A stretch of DNA of 64,000 nt from Bradyrhizobium sp. CCH5-F6 (lineage in GTDB: Bacteria > Pseudomonadota > Alphaproteobacteria > Rhizobiales > Xanthobacteraceae). The notes under the pieces were generated by a model. That model was not told where the DNA came from. It worked only from the letters and a program-made list of their open reading frames with translations, and made no database searches. A program made the position numbers and the translations under genes. Shown here one piece after another: positions 37,645 to 46,052 of this stretch. The stretch spans positions 1 through 64,000 of the forward strand of contig NZ_LSIC01000018.1 in NCBI RefSeq assembly GCF_001556045.1, written 5' to 3'. How positions within the stretch are numbered: position 1 is the stretch's first letter; every line of letters starts with the position of its first letter.

Positions 37645-38862
37645 TCAATCGCGAAGGCTTGTCGGTACCCCGCTCATCAGCGTCGATGTCGCGGCGTTGG
37701 CCAGGATGCGGTCGTTGTTGATCATGATCGGCGACGACAGCACGTCGCGCAGATGACGGCCCATGGTGAACTCGCCGTCGTTGCGGTAGCCGGAAAGGCC
37801 CGCGGTGCGCATCGCATGCATCACGGTCTCGACCGCGAGCTCGGAGGCTTGCACTTTCAGCAGCGTGATGGAGGACTGGAAGTCGAGCGAGGACAGCGCG
37901 CGCTCGTCATGCTCGGCGCGGGCGAAAGCATCGATATTGGCGGCAATCAGCGCGCGCAGCTTGGCCAGCGACATCTTGGCGGCGGTGAAATGTGCCGCAG
38001 CCGGTGGCATCTGGCCGCCGGAAGAGCGCGCCGCCTTGCGGATGAACGCCTGCGCACGGGTCACCGCGGCGGCGGCAATGCCGGCCCAGGCCGACGACCA
38101 GCACAGATGCGCGAACGGCGTCATGGTCTGGGCGTGGATCTTGTCATAGGCTTCCGGGAAGACGCGGTCTGCGGGGCAGTCGACCTTCAGCTCGAACCCG
38201 GTCGAGCATGTGCCGCGCATGCCGAGCGTTTCCCAGCCCAGCGTCCGCTTCAGCGAATAGTCGTCCTTGGCGAGCGCCAGCAGGACCTGGTCGGAGGCAG
38301 CCGCATCGGTGGCGCGGCGGGCGATGGTGACGAGGCCGTCGGCCTCGGCGCCGTAGGAAATCACGGTGGCGTCGCGCACCAGCGAGACGGTGTCGCCGGC
38401 ATGGTCGACCGCGGCGGCGCTGGCGCGGATGTTGCCGCCATTCTGGCCCTCGGTGGTGGAGGAGGCGAGCAGCCACTGGTCACGCGCGACCCGGCGCATC
38501 ATGGTCTCCATCCAGGGAATCCCATGGCCGTGCCGGATGACGCAGGCGACCTTGGTCTGGTGCATCGCGTAGATCATCGCCGTGGAAGCGCAGGCGCGTC
38601 CGAGCGTGTAGCAGATGTCGGTGACGTCATAGATAGAGGCACCGAATCCGCCGAATTCGACCGGAATCATCACGCCGAGCAGCTTCTGCTCACGCGCGAC
38701 CTCGAAAGCCTTGTGCGGGAAACGCGCGTCGCGATCGACCCCGTCTGCGTCGGACGCCGCAGCGGCGGCCGTCCGGGCGGCTCGCTCGATCAGGGAGGGA
38801 CCCTGCTCGAGGAAGCCTGTCTGCATCTCGTCGACAGTAAGGACCGCTTCACGCACGTTCAT
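37645..38862 (-). CDS. Acyl-CoA-dehydrogenase-like flavoprotein of the carrier-protein cluster
   Basis: A 405-residue ACAD-fold flavoprotein. N-terminal helices, a beta-domain with SSTTEGQNGGNIR (~134-146) and WETLGMRGTCSTGFEL (~210-225), and a C-terminal helical domain ending HLRDVLSSPIMINNDRILA. The segment where ordinary acyl-CoA dehydrogenases carry the catalytic Glu (YEGT) reads IMINND, so the usual base is missing and it may be an oxidase, monooxygenase or dehydrogenase acting on a carrier-bound amino acid. First gene of the leftward unit, 56 bases before the ligase gene. Confidence 0.85.
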   Translation of the reverse strand: MNVREAVLTVDEMQTGFLEQGPSLIERAARTAAAAASDADGVDRDARFPHKAFEVAREQKLLGVMIPVEFGGFGASIYDVTDICYTLGRACASTAMIYAMHQTKVACVIRHGHGIPWMETMMRRVARDQWLLASSTTEGQNGGNIRASAAAVDHAGDTVSLVRDATVISYGAEADGLVTIARRATDAAASDQVLLALAKDDYSLKRTLGWETLGMRGTCSTGFELKVDCPADRVFPEAYDKIHAQTMTPFAHLCWSSAWAGIAAAAVTRAQAFIRKAARSSGGQMPPAAAHFTAAKMSLAKLRALIAANIDAFARAEHDERALSSLDFQSSITLLKVQASELAVETVMHAMRTAGLSGYRNDGEFTMGRHLRDVLSSPIMINNDRILANAATSTLMSGVPTSLRD

Positions 38863-39222
38863 ACTCGTCCGCCTCCGGTTTGCCGTTCGAGATCGCCGGC
38901 ACCATTCGCGATGCCGCTTGAAGCGATCCTCCAGCCATCTTTGCTTGTGAGAAGGAGGCTACGGATTTAATTCAAATTCGTCGATGAAATAGAGGGTAAA
39001 CAAAATCGAATTCCGGACGAACAGTTAAGGGCCGGTTGTTCGCACTGCCCGATTTTCCAGCACCGCATTAGGACTTCCGGAAGAAGCCTGAATTCCAGAC
39101 AATCTGAGTCATCGTTTACTAAGAAACGCGAAGTAATGGTGACGCCCATTGCAGGACCGGCAAGCCGTGCCCACGTAGCCGGCAGTTGGGTCCGACCTCG
39201 ATAGACAGATGGGAATTTGCCG
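38863..39222. promoter_or_regulatory. Divergent intergenic region of the aminoacyl-carrier-protein cluster
   Basis: About 360 bases separate the leftward flavoprotein-ligase-GNAT unit from the rightward carrier-protein gene. It is AT-richer than its surroundings, especially 38960-39020 (TTTAATTCAAATTC, GGTAAACAAAATCG). No convincing ORF or RNA is visible, so it most likely holds two divergent promoters. The long leader before the carrier-protein ATG (which has a GGGAA ribosome site) could be transcribed. Confidence 0.5.
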
Positions 39223-39495
39223 ATGCAGGCGTTCAATAACGACGTGCGAGATCGCATCATCAAGCTGGTGAAGGGCATCCTCGAACAGAATTCACTCGCA
39301 GCAGACGTCACACCGTCGGCCAAGCTCGTCGATGCCGGCCTGACCTCGATGGACATGGTCAATCTCATGCTCGGCGTCGAGGCCGAGTTCGATTTCACCA
39401 TCCCGCAATCCGAGATTACGCCGGAGAATTTCCAGTCCGTCGAGACGCTGGAGCGGATGGTCGCAACCCAGCTGCGGCCGGCGACCGCGGCATAA
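39223..39495 (+). CDS. Acyl carrier protein partner of the amino acid:CP ligase
   Basis: A 90-residue acidic carrier protein. The phosphopantetheine site is Ser42 in DAGLTSMDMVNLML, where the usual DSL is TSM. Helix pattern and length fit a free-standing carrier protein, not the fatty-acid AcpP. Start ATG 39223. It faces away from the flavoprotein-ligase-GNAT genes across 360 bases, and in characterised Bradyrhizobium loci a carrier protein like this is the acceptor of the ligase. A phosphopantetheinyl transferase is not encoded here. Confidence 0.9.
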   Translation: MQAFNNDVRDRIIKLVKGILEQNSLAADVTPSAKLVDAGLTSMDMVNLMLGVEAEFDFTIPQSEITPENFQSVETLERMVATQLRPATAA

Positions 39496-39670
39496 ATCAG
39501 GCGTCATTGCCTGTCTTCGCCGCCGTCGCTGCATTCGCACGGACAACGCTGGGCGTGAGGTCGCGTTATCGCTCCTCACGGCGCCTCCGCTCCAACACAG
39601 CCGTTCCAAATCCGCCGCAAAACTGGCATAGCTTAACCATGTCACAGGTGGCGGACGGGTTGGAGCAGGC

Positions 39671-40546
<876 letters not shown>

Positions 40547-40564
40547 GGTGAAAGGCAGAATGCC

Positions 40565-41671
40565 ATGAAAGTCGACGGCAAGCATTTTCGCAGCATCTGG
40601 CGCGAGCGTGACGGCTGGTCGGTCGGCGCGATCGACCAGCGCAGGCTGCCGCATGAATTCGTCATCGCGCGTCTGACCTCGTGCGAGGAGGCGGCAATCG
40701 CCATCCGTGACATGCTGGTGCGCGGTGCGCCGCTGATCGGGGCGACCGCGGCCTACGGCATGGCGCTGGCGATGCGCGAGGACGCGTCCGACGCCGGGCT
40801 GAAACGGGCCTATGACACGCTCGTCGTGGCACGGCCGACCGCGATCAATCTGAAATGGGCGCTGGACGAGATGCGTACAACGCTCACGCCGATCGACCCG
40901 CTTGAGCGCGCGGAAGCCGCCTATGCGCGCGCGGACGAGATCGTCGAGCAGGACGTCGAGATCAACCGGGGCATCGCCGGCAACGGTCTGAAGCTGATCG
41001 AGGCAATCGCCGCGAAGAAGCCGGGCGAGACGGTCAACGTGCTGACCCATTGCAACGCCGGCTGGCTCGCCACCGTCGACTGGGGCACGGCGACGGCGCC
41101 GATCTATCTCGCGCATGAGCGCGGTCTCAAGATCCACGTCTGGGTCGACGAGACCCGTCCGCGCAATCAGGGCGCCTCGCTCACGGCGTGGGAGCTCGGC
41201 CATCACGGCGTTCCGCACACCGTGATCCCCGACAATACCGGCGGCCACCTGATGCAGCACGGCATGGTGGATCTCGCCATCGTGGGCACCGACCGCGTCG
41301 CAGCCAATGGCGACGTCTGCAACAAGATCGGCACCTATCTGAAGGCGCTGGCCGCCCATGACAATCGCGTGCCGTTCTACGTCGCGCTGCCGTCGCCGAC
41401 GATCGATTTCGCCGTCCATGACGGCATCCGCGACATCCCGATCGAGCAGCGCAGCGGCACGGAAGTCACCGACATGACCGGCCGCACCGCCGACGGAAGG
41501 CTGGAGACGGTGCGCATCGTGCCGGAGAACTCGCCGGTCGCGAACTACGCGTTCGACGTGACGCCGGCGCGGCTCGTCACTGGCCTCATCACCGAACGCG
41601 GCGTGCTGAAGGCGGATCGTGACTCGCTGGCGGCGGCGTTTCCGGAGCGGATCGCTGCCGTGGCGGAGTAA
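40565..41671 (+). CDS. mtnA: S-methyl-5-thioribose-1-phosphate isomerase
   Basis: A 368-residue eIF2B-like isomerase converting methylthioribose-1-phosphate to methylthioribulose-1-phosphate. Conserved [13 protein letters not shown] (~57-69), the catalytic-Cys block [16 protein letters not shown] and the Asp of [17 protein letters not shown] are intact. It is the second gene of the mtnP-mtnA unit; later methionine-salvage enzymes are not in the window. A palindrome beginning four bases after the stop probably ends the transcript. Confidence 0.97.
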   Translation: MKVDGKHFRSIWRERDGWSVGAIDQRRLPHEFVIARLTSCEEAAIAIRDMLVRGAPLIGATAAYGMALAMREDASDAGLKRAYDTLVVARPTAINLKWALDEMRTTLTPIDPLERAEAAYARADEIVEQDVEINRGIAGNGLKLIEAIAAKKPGETVNVLTHCNAGWLATVDWGTATAPIYLAHERGLKIHVWVDETRPRNQGASLTAWELGHHGVPHTVIPDNTGGHLMQHGMVDLAIVGTDRVAANGDVCNKIGTYLKALAAHDNRVPFYVALPSPTIDFAVHDGIRDIPIEQRSGTEVTDMTGRTADGRLETVRIVPENSPVANYAFDVTPARLVTGLITERGVLKADRDSLAAAFPERIAAVAE

Positions 41672-41674
41672 TGA

Positions 41675-41762
41675 GTAGGGTGGGTTAGGCGAAGCCGTAA
41701 CCCACCAATGCGTTGGGCGATCGTTGCACCATGGTGGGTTACGCTGCGCTAACCCACCCTAC
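41675..41762. repeat. Palindromic repeat (GTAGGGTGGGTTAG type)
   Basis: GTAGGGTGGGTTAGGCGAAG at the left and the complementary end CGCTAACCCACCCTAC at the right enclose a ~23-base loop. It fills the gap between the convergent mtnA and HAD genes and so may terminate both. The same family recurs at 58.5 kb. Confidence 0.8.
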
Positions 41763-41767
41763 TTCTT

Positions 41768-42403
41768 TTACCCCAGCTTCAGTCCCGTCGCCGCTTCCAG
41801 CTCGGCGATCGCCTGCGCGCCGCTCGTGACCTTGATCGTGGTCATGCCCATCTGACGCGCCGGCTTCAGATTGACGCCGAGATCGTCGAGATAGACGCAA
41901 TTGTTCGGATCTACCCTCAGCGTCTCGACCATCATCTGGTAGATGCGCGGGTCGGGCTTGCGCAGGCCGATCTTGGCGGATTCGATGACGTGATCGAACA
42001 GCACCATCACCTCGGCAATGTATAGGGAGCGTCCCGTCATGCTGCCGATGGCGTTCGCCGGCAAATTGTTGGTGATGCAGCCGGTCTTGAATTGCGCCTT
42101 GATCCGCTTCAAGGCCTCGACCATCTCGGGCCGCAGATCGCCCTGGAGCAGCGGCAGCACGTCGCGTCCGCGGACCTCGGCGCCAAGCGCCAGTGATTCC
42201 GCAGCGAACAGGCGGTCGAAAGTGTCGATATCGACCTCGGCCCGCTCGAATCTGGCCCAGGCGTTTTCCAGATGGTTGGCGGCATTGGTCCGCCGGATGA
42301 TGTCGTTGGGCAACCCGCGCTCGGTCTCGAACCGCGCGAACGCCTCGAACGGGGAACTCGTCAGCACGCCGCCGAAATCGAAAATAATAGCTTCAATAGC
42401 CAA
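41768..42403 (-). CDS. HAD-superfamily hydrolase
   Basis: A 211-residue HAD subclass IA hydrolase. Motif I is FDFGGVLTS with nucleophile Asp9 (second position Gly, as in epoxide-hydrolase-N-like phosphatases). Motif II Thr/Asn is in GCITNN, motif III Lys in KIGLRKPDPRIY, motif IV in CVYLDDLGVNL. Similar proteins are annotated as phosphatases or haloacid dehalogenase-like; the substrate is unknown. MtnC-type function in methionine salvage is not supported by length or motifs. Confidence 0.85.
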   Translation of the reverse strand: MAIEAIIFDFGGVLTSSPFEAFARFETERGLPNDIIRRTNAANHLENAWARFERAEVDIDTFDRLFAAESLALGAEVRGRDVLPLLQGDLRPEMVEALKRIKAQFKTGCITNNLPANAIGSMTGRSLYIAEVMVLFDHVIESAKIGLRKPDPRIYQMMVETLRVDPNNCVYLDDLGVNLKPARQMGMTTIKVTSGAQAIAELEAATGLKLG

Positions 42404-42512
42404 TGGTCTGCCCTCGTCAGTTCTTTGCCAAGACGGCTAGCATGCGGTATCGGCAGGGGCCAGTCCGAAGCAGTCCCGAATCTTCGCCAACGCGAGCGCC
42501 ACGACGTTTCCC

Positions 42513-43271
42513 ATGAAGAAGCTTGCCTCGTTCATCGCAGCTGCGCTGCTGCTCGCCACGCCTGCCCACGCCATCGTCGGCGGTGGCACGCCGCAGGCCG
42601 ATGGTGTCGCGCGGGCCGTCGTCACCATCGTCGGTTCGCGAGGCAATTTCTGCACGGGCAGCCTGATCTCCCCTGGAGTGGTGTTGACGGTCGCTCATTG
42701 CGTGCAGCCCGGCGCCGACTACAAGATCGTCGATCGTGGTGCCGACGGCCAACCGCAATTGCTGAACGTCCGCACCGTCGCGGTCCATCCGAACTTCAAC
42801 ATGCAGGCGATGCAGGCGCACCGCGCCACCGCCGACGTGGCGCTGCTGCAACTGGAAATTCCACTCAAGGGAAAATCCACGGTAAGGGTCGGCATGCCGA
42901 CCATTCCAATTCAGGTCGGCAGCCGTTTCGTCATTGCCGGCATCGGCGTCACCGTGCGCGGTGACGGCAAGAGCGGCGGCACGACGCGTGTTGCCGGACT
43001 CGTTGCCACCGGGCAGCCCGGCACCCTCCAGATCCGCCTGGTCGATCCCGTAACCAACGGTGTTCGCGACGGAATTGGCGCCTGCACCGGCGATTCCGGT
43101 GGCCCCGTATTCGAGGACAAGCCGAATGGTCCCGTGCTCGTCGGCCTCATCAGCTGGTCGACAGGGCCGAACGGCGCCGCCGGTTGTGGCGGATTGACCG
43201 GCGTCACGCCGCTCACGCTCTATCGCGACTGGATTTTACAGACCGCGCGGAGCTGGGGTGCGGCGCTGTGA
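42513..43271 (+). CDS. Secreted trypsin-like serine protease (S1)
   Basis: A 252-residue exported protease. Signal peptide 1-20 (ending ATPAHA), then IVGGG at 21. Catalytic triad His62 (TVAHC), Asp108 (TADVALL) and Ser195 (CTGDSGGP), with paired cysteines around them. No propeptide lies between the signal cleavage site and IVGG, so export itself could create the Ile N-terminus that activates S1 enzymes. Transcribed alone between the HAD gene and the monooxygenase. The target is unknown. Confidence 0.9.
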   Translation: MKKLASFIAAALLLATPAHAIVGGGTPQADGVARAVVTIVGSRGNFCTGSLISPGVVLTVAHCVQPGADYKIVDRGADGQPQLLNVRTVAVHPNFNMQAMQAHRATADVALLQLEIPLKGKSTVRVGMPTIPIQVGSRFVIAGIGVTVRGDGKSGGTTRVAGLVATGQPGTLQIRLVDPVTNGVRDGIGACTGDSGGPVFEDKPNGPVLVGLISWSTGPNGAAGCGGLTGVTPLTLYRDWILQTARSWGAAL

Positions 43272-43396
43272 TTTGACCGCGGCTTGATCTATGTCATTTT
43301 GTAGCGGAAGCGCGGCGGGCGAAACTGCCCGTCGCGGAGGAAACGCGCCGTCCGGTCAAGGGCGGCCACAAAAACAAGCAAGGCATAGAAACAACA

Positions 43397-44899
43397 ATGA
43401 ATGTCGCTGTTCGCAGTCACGCCACGGCCAAACAGGCCTCTGAACATTTCGACGTGTTGATCGTCGGTGCCGGCATCTCCGGCATCGGCAGCGCCTATCA
43501 TCTCACGAAGCAGCTGCCGGGCACGAGCTTCGTCATTCTGGAGACTCAGGCGACTTTCGGCGGCACCTGGACCACGCATCGTTATCCCGGCATTCGCTCG
43601 GATAGCGACCTCCACACTTTCGGCTATCGCTTCAAGCCCTGGGTCGGACCGCCGATCGCGACCGCCGAGGAGATCCTCGCCTACATGAACGAGGTGATCG
43701 AAGAGAACGATCTCGCGAAGCACATTCGCTACAAGCACAAGATCAGCTCCGCGAGCTGGTCGAGCGAGCAGAATCTGTGGACCATCGAAGCGGTAACGAC
43801 CGACACCGGCGAGTCCAGGACGTTCACCGCGAACTTCCTCTGGATGTGCCAGGGCTATTATCGCCACTCCGAGGGCTACACGCCGCAATGGAAGGGCATG
43901 GACAACTTCAAGGGCCGCATCGTCCATCCGCAGACATGGCCCGATGACATCGACCTCACGGACAAGAAGGTCGTCGTGATCGGCTCGGGCGCGACGGCGG
44001 CGACGCTGGTGCCGAACATCGCGGACAAGTGCGCGCATGTCACCATGCTCCAGCGCTCGCCGACCTACTTCCGCCTCGGCCGCAACGCCATCGAGATCGC
44101 GGAAGAACTGCGCCGGCTTCAGGTTGACGAGACCTGGATCCACGAGATCGTGCGGCGTAAGATCCTGTTCGAACAGGACGCGTTCACGAAACTCTGCGTG
44201 TCCAAGCCCGAGCAGGTCAAGAAGGACCTGATCGGCCAGATCAGCGCAGTCCTGGGTCCCGACTACGACGTCGAGACTCACTTCACGCCGAACTACCGCC
44301 CGTGGCGGCAGCGCATCGCCTTCGTGCCGGATGCCGATCTGTTCAAGGGCATTGCCAGCGGCAAGGCCTCCGTCGTGACCGACGAGATCGAATGCTTCGT
44401 CGAGAACGGCATCCAGCTCAAATCCGGCAAGCTGCTGGAGGCCGATGTCATCGTCACCGCGACCGGGTTTAATCTCGCCGCGCTCGGCGACATCGAATTC
44501 GAGATCGACGGCAAGCCGCTCGCCTTCGGCAACACGGTCACCTATCGCGGCATGATGTTCACGGGCGTTCCGAACATGGTCTGGGTGTTCGGCTACTTCC
44601 GCGCCAGCTGGACGCTGCGCGTCGACCTCGTCGCCGATTTCGTCTGCCGGCTGCTCGGACACATGAAGGCAAAGGGCGCGAAGAAGGTCGAGGTGAAACT
44701 GCGCCCCGAGGATCACAACATGCCGATCCTGCCCTGGATCGATCCGGAAAACTTCAACCCCGGCTACATGATGCGCAACATGAACCTCTTGCCCAAGCGC
44801 GGCGACAAGCCGGAGTGGCAGCACAGCCAGGATTACTGGACCGAGAAGGACGAGATCCCCAAAACGGACCTGGACGACAAGGCGTTCGTTTACGGGTGA
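43397..44899 (+). CDS. Flavin monooxygenase, Baeyer-Villiger type
   Basis: A 500-residue FAD/NADPH enzyme. FAD Rossmann motif GAGISG (~24-29), then FGGTWTTHRYPG (~53-64), the Baeyer-Villiger fingerprint FKGRIVHPQTWP (~172-183) and the NADPH motif GSGATAATL (~196-204). Such enzymes insert oxygen next to ketones or hydroxylate N/S atoms. No neighbouring catabolic gene names a substrate. Start ATG 43397. Length is normal for a type I BVMO-like protein. Confidence 0.9.
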   Translation: MNVAVRSHATAKQASEHFDVLIVGAGISGIGSAYHLTKQLPGTSFVILETQATFGGTWTTHRYPGIRSDSDLHTFGYRFKPWVGPPIATAEEILAYMNEVIEENDLAKHIRYKHKISSASWSSEQNLWTIEAVTTDTGESRTFTANFLWMCQGYYRHSEGYTPQWKGMDNFKGRIVHPQTWPDDIDLTDKKVVVIGSGATAATLVPNIADKCAHVTMLQRSPTYFRLGRNAIEIAEELRRLQVDETWIHEIVRRKILFEQDAFTKLCVSKPEQVKKDLIGQISAVLGPDYDVETHFTPNYRPWRQRIAFVPDADLFKGIASGKASVVTDEIECFVENGIQLKSGKLLEADVIVTATGFNLAALGDIEFEIDGKPLAFGNTVTYRGMMFTGVPNMVWVFGYFRASWTLRVDLVADFVCRLLGHMKAKGAKKVEVKLRPEDHNMPILPWIDPENFNPGYMMRNMNLLPKRGDKPEWQHSQDYWTEKDEIPKTDLDDKAFVYG

Positions 44900-44949
44900 G
44901 TGGGGAGGAGGCGGCAGTTGCGGCGGACGCGCTCGCCACACACTCCATT

Positions 44950-45090
44950 GTCGTCCCGGGGCGCGACGCGAACCCGGGACCCATAATCACAGGGAGCGGT
45001 GGTTACGGGGATTCGGAGTTACCAACTCGCGCCAAAACTATTCCCTGTGGCTATGGATCCCGGATCTGCGCTACGCTTGTCCGGGACGAC
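44950..45090. repeat. Long nested palindrome
   Basis: GTCGTCCCGGGG at 44950 and GTCCGGGACGAC ending at 45090 form the outer stem. Within it CCATAATCACAGGGA and TCCCTGTGGCTATGG pair again, leaving a ~46-base loop. It lies between the convergent monooxygenase and response-regulator genes and is probably a shared terminator as well as a dispersed repeat. Confidence 0.75.
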
Positions 45091-45125
45091 ACCGGTTGTT
45101 GGGTCGGTGGCGTGTCAACTCACGC

Positions 45126-46052
45126 TCACGAATTCCGCCTTGTCGCATTCGCCGCAATGGCCGCGGCGGCCGTCCGGTTCTCGACGCCGAGCTTGGCGTA
45201 GATCTGCTCCAGATGCTTGTCGACCGTGCGCGGGCTGAGACCCAGGATTTGCGCGATGTCGCGGTTGGTCTTGCCCTTGCTGAGCCAGGCCAGCACCTCT
45301 CCCTCGCGGGTGGTGAGGCCGAGTTCGCTGGTGAATTCGGGCGGCAGCGCGGTGCCGGATTCCCTGGAGAGCCGAAGCAGGAACTCGTTCGGCGCGGTCT
45401 CACCCATGTAGAACAGCCGGAGCTGAGGATTGTCCGGCAAGGAAGCGCCTTGCGACTTCGAACTGCCCTTGGCCTTGGCCTGTTCCAGCCATTGCAGCAG
45501 CGGCGGCGGCAGGACGAAATCGTCGGCCTGGGCGCCGTGATGGTCGGACAGCAGTTTCTGCGCCTGCGGCGTCGCCCAGAGCACGTTGCCCTCGCGATTG
45601 ACCGCGAACAGGAAGCGGCCTGAGACGTCGAGTGCCGCGCGCGCGCTCTGAGTCAGGCGGGCATTGCCGAGATGGACGCGGATGCGCGCCAGCATCTCCT
45701 CGATCACGATCGGCTTGGTCACGTAATCGACGCCGCCGGCCTCCAGCCCGCGCACGATGTGCTCGGTCTCGGCAAGTCCCGTCATGAAGATCACGGGAAC
45801 ATTGGCAAGACCGGCATCGCGCTTGAGCCGACGGCAGGTCTCGAAGCCGTCGATGCCGGGCATCACGGCATCGAGCAGAATGATGTCGGGGGTGATCTGG
45901 TCGACGATGCGCATCGCCGCGGCGCCGTCGAGTGCGACCATCACCGTCATGCCGGCACCGTCGAGCGCGTCGGTGAGCAGCCGCAGCGTTTCGGGAGAGT
46001 CATCGACAACGAGCGCGACGTCGCGCTTCTTCGACTCAATGCTCATGCGCAT
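45126..46052 (-). CDS. LuxR-type response regulator of the amide regulon
   Basis: A 308-residue regulator. Receiver domain ~10-125 with phospho-acceptor Asp61 (IILLDAVMPG), acidic pair Asp17-Asp18 and Lys ~113 (VTKPI). A middle PAS-like segment (~135-220, FLFAVNREGNVLWATP) and a C-terminal LuxR/FixJ HTH (~247-300, LTTREGEVLAWLSKGKTNRDI; SPRTVDKHLEQI) follow. Its start overlaps the end of the permease-kinase gene by 17 bases, so the two are cotranscribed and likely form one phosphorelay. The probable target is the divergent urt-fmd-ami operon. Confidence 0.9.
   Translation of the reverse strand: MRMSIESKKRDVALVVDDSPETLRLLTDALDGAGMTVMVALDGAAAMRIVDQITPDIILLDAVMPGIDGFETCRRLKRDAGLANVPVIFMTGLAETEHIVRGLEAGGVDYVTKPIVIEEMLARIRVHLGNARLTQSARAALDVSGRFLFAVNREGNVLWATPQAQKLLSDHHGAQADDFVLPPPLLQWLEQAKAKGSSKSQGASLPDNPQLRLFYMGETAPNEFLLRLSRESGTALPPEFTSELGLTTREGEVLAWLSKGKTNRDIAQILGLSPRTVDKHLEQIYAKLGVENRTAAAAIAANATRRNS

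Noticed and set aside
38967..39401. Possible 144-codon gene opposite the carrier-protein gene and promoter
   Set aside because: Ser/Thr-rich composition without a ribosome site; it covers a clear carrier protein with a phosphopantetheine site.
43289..44941. 550-codon minus-strand frame opposite the monooxygenase
   Set aside because: Shadow of a gene with clear FAD, NADPH and Baeyer-Villiger motifs.
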